DNA from: Methylophaga marina | Lineage (GTDB): Bacteria > Pseudomonadota > Gammaproteobacteria > Nitrosococcales > Methylophagaceae | Direction of reading: 5' to 3' | Assembly: GCF_030296755.1 (NCBI RefSeq) | Contig: NZ_AP027741.1 | Coordinates: 1,985,475-2,049,474 of the forward strand | Length of the DNA stretch: 64,000 nt | Shown: piece by piece, positions 62,892-64,000 of the stretch | Numbering within the stretch: position 1 is the first letter of the stretch | How the letters are laid out: each line of letters begins with the position of its first letter | The notes under the pieces: generated by a model | The model's input: the letters and a program-made list of their open reading frames with translations, nothing else | What the model was told of the DNA's origin: nothing | Database searches by the model: none | Position numbers and translations under genes: made by a program

Positions 62892-63890
62892 ATGATGGGA
62901 AAGTTGAAAAAAACAGCTGAACTTGGTGTGGGTGCGGGTGGAGCAATCTCAACTGTTTGTGGTCTGGTTGCTGATTTTTTTATGCCAGTTGCTCCGTATG
63001 GTATCTATTTAGGCTTCGCTGGCCTTCTACTACTCCTAATTTCGATAGTGTTATTTTTTACTCCGTTCACTAATAAAAGGCTGGCTGTAGCTATGAACGA
63101 TAGCTGGTATCTGCCTTCTTTTGTCTTATTATTAGTCTTTACTACTTCAATGTTCGGTTTTTACTACTTTGGTAAAAGTGTACAAGGTGGTAGCGGTTAT
63201 TTAGCTGGTAGTTTTGAAGAACTGAGCCATTTACAATCTCAAATTCTTGCAACTAATCTTCAGATAGAAGCAAACACAAGAGAGACTGCTTCGAATACAA
63301 AGCGTACTTCTGAAAATACTGATGCTTTGACTCGATTGGTCAAACGAGAAACTAGTGGCGATCCCCGTAAGGAGCTTGGAAATTTGGGATGGAGTTGGTC
63401 TCAGAACTCTTTTTACGATGCCGTATTAACCAATAACGATGTTGTAGTAGACCTCTTTTTGCAGGGTGGAATGAGTCTTAATTCAACAGACTATTACAGC
63501 AACAATTTAGTAGCTCTCATATCATCTCCAAGGTCACATACTCAGCTTATAAAGTTGCTCAGAGCAAACAGTATAGAAAAAAATACAATTAATTCCTTGT
63601 CTTCATCTGTAGCTGTAATCGAGAACACAGTCCTCAGCCGGCAGCTCGAATCTTACTATCCTTCAATGGATTATAACAACTTAAACAAACCTTTCGCGAA
63701 TCAAATGCAGATGACCCCATTGATAACTGCTATTTTCATGAATAATAGTGAATTAGCAGAACTGCTGATTCGAAAAGGAGCATCCACAGAGACTTATTGC
63801 AGTGCGTACGACGTAAATAATCCTAATTCATGTTTACTTCATACAAACCCTGTGCAGGAAGCTCGTAAAAAGGGGATTTTATTAAATTAA
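62892..63890 (+). CDS. Membrane-anchored ankyrin-like repeat protein
   Basis: A 332-residue protein. Two or three membrane helices occur at about residues 13-100 (APYGIYLGFAGLLLLLISIV; LPSFVLLLVFTTSMFGFYYF). A coiled coil follows (about 112-150; ILATNLQIEANTRETASNTK), then a C-terminal domain with ankyrin-like units: SFYDAVLTNNDVVVDLFLQG and PLITAIFMNNSELAELLIRK, followed by GAS. The start has AAAGGA seven bases before ATGATG. It follows the third integrase module. The layout of membrane, coiled coil and repeats fits a sensor or effector of a defence system, but this is inference. The remaining 110 bases to the window end show no gene. Confidence 0.6.
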   Translation: MMGKLKKTAELGVGAGGAISTVCGLVADFFMPVAPYGIYLGFAGLLLLLISIVLFFTPFTNKRLAVAMNDSWYLPSFVLLLVFTTSMFGFYYFGKSVQGGSGYLAGSFEELSHLQSQILATNLQIEANTRETASNTKRTSENTDALTRLVKRETSGDPRKELGNLGWSWSQNSFYDAVLTNNDVVVDLFLQGGMSLNSTDYYSNNLVALISSPRSHTQLIKLLRANSIEKNTINSLSSSVAVIENTVLSRQLESYYPSMDYNNLNKPFANQMQMTPLITAIFMNNSELAELLIRKGASTETYCSAYDVNNPNSCLLHTNPVQEARKKGILLN

Positions 63891-64000
63891 GTATATTCAA
63901 TGAAAGCTTCTATTCTATAACCTCTTCTCCGTGTGTTTTATAAGCAGCACTATTGCAATTTGTTCCAATAGTGCATGTTTCTTGGGCTTATGCTGCAATG

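Overview
The window looks like the chromosome of a moderately low-GC gammaproteobacterium. The left 34 kb is ordinary core gene content: ubiD, hemH, the moaC/moaD/moaE genes, polar-flagellum genes flgA-flgM-flgN with cheV, prlC and alkB. A XoxG/PedF-like cytochrome c, a complete Rpf (DSF) signalling set and VPxxP-CTERM surface proteins would fit a Methylophaga-like methylotroph. That placement is inference; no rRNA or other diagnostic marker lies in the window.

Layout. 0-13.5 kb: lipid/envelope genes, prlC, UbiD, molybdopterin synthesis and its putative ModE-like regulator, a porin and a cytochrome c. 13.6-18.5 kb: a four-gene ABC exporter operon of the gliding-type (GldA/F/G plus DUF4340) family. 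18.5-21.1 kb: chemotaxis and flagellar genes with readable sigma-28 and sigma-54 promoters. 21-24 kb: hemH, an SDR epimerase and a DUF523/DUF1722 protein. 24-31.4 kb: a signalling block with a GGDEF/EAL protein and rpfF, rpfC and rpfG, that is, DSF synthesis, sensing and c-di-GMP hydrolysis. 31.5-34.4 kb: alkB, a manganese exporter behind a yybP-ykoY riboswitch, and a soluble PAS chemoreceptor.

From about 34.5 kb the window becomes accessory. Two VPxxP-CTERM genes each sit behind a c-di-GMP-I-like riboswitch. Between them lies a 772-residue protein joining a glycosidase-like domain to a Kdo/WaaP-type kinase domain. Degraded copies of these genes are scattered around them. A 10-repeat autotransporter, a truncated second autotransporter and an intact IS3-family element follow. 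Four copies of the 5' half of a tRNA-Arg-like gene, each with its own TATAAT box, punctuate the region at 38.8, 39.9, 43.85 and 50.75 kb. The last two belong to direct repeats of about 150 bp that bracket a CzcCBA-type metal efflux operon. Downstream of the tRNA half both carry a conserved hairpin, and the right copy also has a good terminator, so they may be small chimeric RNA genes.

The right 13 kb is a defence-type island: a type I restriction-modification operon, sixteen perfect 8-bp repeats, a tyrosine integrase, an Mrr-type endonuclease with a small partner, and several unknown genes. The integrase 5' end and upstream region occurs three times, each time just ahead of a rightward cargo gene, suggesting serial accretion. 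Three single-base losses, all in homopolymer runs (two in prlC, one in the ModE-like regulator), break genes in the core part and may be sequence errors rather than real mutations.
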